NCBI GenBank assembly: GCA_965219915.1
Contig: OZ244794.1
Coordinates: 1,116,001 to 1,180,000 of the forward strand
Length of the DNA stretch: 64,000 bases
DNA from: Bin80 sp965219915
Lineage (GTDB): Bacteria > Bacteroidota > Rhodothermia > Rhodothermales > Bin80
Direction of reading: 5' to 3'
Shown here: positions 62,602 through 64,000 of the stretch, piece after piece
Layout: each line of letters starts with the position of its first letter
Position numbering within the stretch: the stretch's first letter is position 1
Translations under genes and position numbers: made by a program
Notes under the pieces: model-generated
What the model saw: only the letters and a program-made list of their open reading frames with translations
The model's database searches: none
Told to the model about the DNA's origin: nothing

Positions 62602-64000
62602 CTACTTGACAAACACCATCTTGCGAACTAGATGGGCATCAGCTGCGTAGAGCACATAGAAGTACACCCCGCTGCCCAGGTGATCCGCCCGAAAATTGAC
62701 CGTGTAGGTCCCGGCGGTCACTACCTCATCAACGAGCAAGGCAACTCGCCGGCCCAGTACGTCATATATACTTATCCTTACGTCTGCCGTTTTCGGCACT
62801 GTGTACGAAATCGTAGTGCTCGGATTGAAGGGGTTCGGGTAATTCTGTTCCAGCAAGAACCGCTCCGGTACTTCGGCTCCGGAATCTGTTCCAACCAGCG
62901 TGGCAGCGTCTACCCAAATGGGCATGGTTGCCATGTCAAAATTCCCGTCGCTGTCAAATCCGCCCAGAGTTCCAGTGAATCCGTTCCCAGTGGCATCTTC
63001 TGTAGTTGAACCCTGCCCTTCATCAAGATGCCAAAGTGCCAAGGTCATCGCATCAGGGTCAAACGGAGCTGTTTGGAGCTCAAAACTGTCCGCACCGGAA
63101 TACCTGTCCACAAGTGAGACGCGGACCTCATCAATCATCCCACGGAAGCCTTCGTACCGGTCATTCCAGAGATCAGACGCCCCATTGCCGATGGCGGCCT
63201 GCATCGTGCCTCCCAGCAGCGGCACTTGGGATTCAATTTCCGCTACTTTCTTGCCATCGATGTACATCCGCATTTTGTCAGCCACATTCCACGTTACGGC
63301 CACATGGTACCAGCGCGGGTGGAATTTTGTGCGGATATCCGTGCCCTGCTCCAGATTCGTTGTAGTTGTACCATCCTGCATAAAGAACAGCAGGCGACCT
63401 TCGCCGCGACGCCAACCCAAACCCAAATCGCCGGGATTGTTGCCACCGAGATTCTTGCCGAACAGATACGTCCAATCGGGATCATGGGTGTCATTGGTAA
63501 GGACTGAGTCGGGTCTGAACCAAAGCTCAACTGTACCTTGGTCCATACGGATTGGGAAGAGCTGCGGAGCATCGCGAATCTCTACCCGGTCACGCTCCCA
63601 CCAATTGAATGCCATCACGTGCCCGGTACCCCATGGATGGGGGACATTCTTGAATTCATCCAGCCCGCCAACTCCGCCGATGGTGGTAGCAGGCGACCAC
63701 GGTCCCGCTCCGGTGGTCACATGCTGCACGAAGGGATCCGGCGTAAGGAAATCGCCATCCGGTTCGCGCGTAATGGAGTTGTCCATGTCCGCTTCGGCTG
63801 CCGTATTCAAGGTGAACTCCCAGTCTACCGCCGCACCGCCGCTCATAATCACGGGGGCATCCCCACCACTTGCGCTGCCAAAGGCGATGTAAGCATCATA
63901 TGAACCATCGGGACTCACAAGTACCGCATGATCTCCAGTCTCATCCAGTCCATCTCCCAGCATGCCGCCGGCCGCAAACACCCGTGACTGGAGTGGATCG
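62602..64000 (-). CDS. LamG-domain T9SS cargo protein, 5' end beyond window
   Basis: About 466 codons visible, open through the right edge, so the start is outside. A concanavalin A-like LamG domain at about 150-310 of the visible part ('GTVELWFRPDS', 'RWYHVAVTWNVADKMRMYIDGKKVAEIES', 'GFRGMIDEVRVSL', 'ALWHLDEGQGSTTEDATGNGF') is typical of laminin-G-like carbohydrate-binding proteins. The C terminus has linker and domain 'LEQNYPNPFNPSTTISY', 'IYDVLGRRVALLVDE', 'SGVYFYVLYA...RKMVFVK', a type A sorting domain of the Rhodothermota/Ignavibacteria style. Ends at a strong intrinsic terminator. Confidence 0.85.
   Translation of the reverse strand, partial: DPLQSRVFAAGGMLGDGLDETGDHAVLVSPDGSYDAYIAFGSASGGDAPVIMSGGAAVDWEFTLNTAAEADMDNSITREPDGDFLTPDPFVQHVTTGAGPWSPATTIGGVGGLDEFKNVPHPWGTGHVMAFNWWERDRVEIRDAPQLFPIRMDQGTVELWFRPDSVLTNDTHDPDWTYLFGKNLGGNNPGDLGLGWRRGEGRLLFFMQDGTTTTNLEQGTDIRTKFHPRWYHVAVTWNVADKMRMYIDGKKVAEIESQVPLLGGTMQAAIGNGASDLWNDRYEGFRGMIDEVRVSLVDRYSGADSFELQTAPFDPDAMTLALWHLDEGQGSTTEDATGNGFTGTLGGFDSDGNFDMATMPIWVDAATLVGTDSGAEVPERFLLEQNYPNPFNPSTTISYTVPKTADVRISIYDVLGRRVALLVDEVVTAGTYTVNFRADHLGSGVYFYVLYAADAHLVRKMVFVK

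Overview
The window looks like a chromosomal segment of a Gram-negative (diderm) bacterium from the Rhodothermota/Balneolota side of the Bacteroidota (FCB) group. The main clues are secreted proteins ending in type IX secretion (T9SS) type A sorting domains, including a textbook linker (QNYPNPFNPSTTISY) followed by a C-terminal beta domain, together with Mpl, CcmF, TolC/RND, lipoprotein signal peptides and 6-bladed beta-propeller proteins. Placement is from protein style only; there is no rRNA or other marker here. I saw no tRNA, rRNA, CRISPR array or intact insertion sequence.

Layout. 1-2.8 kb (minus): a pilus-like locus of three small secreted DUF4402/coat-U-like subunits, a Cys-containing secreted protein and a PapD-like chaperone cut by the window edge. 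3.0-4.2 kb: a small ORF and an ArdC-type antirestriction protein, a possible trace of a plasmid or integrative element. 4.3-11.6 kb: housekeeping and mixed genes (SDR oxidoreductase, a tandem UPF0047 protein, xseA, LMW phosphatase, an AAA_14/DUF4143 ATPase, HAD phosphatase, rfbB). 11.7-14.8 kb: gamma-glutamyltransferase with an amino-acid permease. 14.8-20.8 kb: two tandem seven-haem cytochrome c/TPR lipoproteins overlapping a secreted metzincin-like protease with a T9SS tail. 21.3-25.2 kb: a TroABCD-type metal ABC transporter behind a 42-bp palindrome, both permeases carrying cytoplasmic tails that look like winged helices. 25.3-36.0 kb (minus): TolC, membrane-fusion protein, an oversized RND pump, mpl and ccmF in one tightly packed string. 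36.1-43.7 kb: nucleotide-sugar and sulfate activation genes (manC, ugd, SLC13 permease, sat-cysC fusion, a WbpA-like dehydrogenase), which together could feed a sulfated, uronic-acid-rich polysaccharide. 43.7-49.3 kb: a gene-poor stretch with a broken retropepsin-like protease next to its DUF5678 partner, a membrane-anchored J-domain protein with three 216-bp repeats, and a beta-propeller protein. 49.3-50.4 kb: a VapB45/VapC45-like toxin-antitoxin pair. 50.5-54.3 kb (minus): DUF2400 protein, GT2 glycosyltransferase, SGNH-TPR protein. 55-64 kb (minus): a second beta-propeller, a glycerophosphodiesterase gene interrupted by TAG, glpD, a SurA-like lipoprotein and two T9SS cargo proteins with a terminator between them.

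The most interesting points are the metal transporter with its palindrome and domain-fused permeases, the cytochrome/TPR/metzincin cluster, the pilus-like locus in an FCB-type genome, the tandem UPF0047 protein whose first domain starts upstream of any normal start codon, and several decaying genes. No single stretch is clearly a completely new system; the cytochrome/metzincin cluster and the metal operon come closest.
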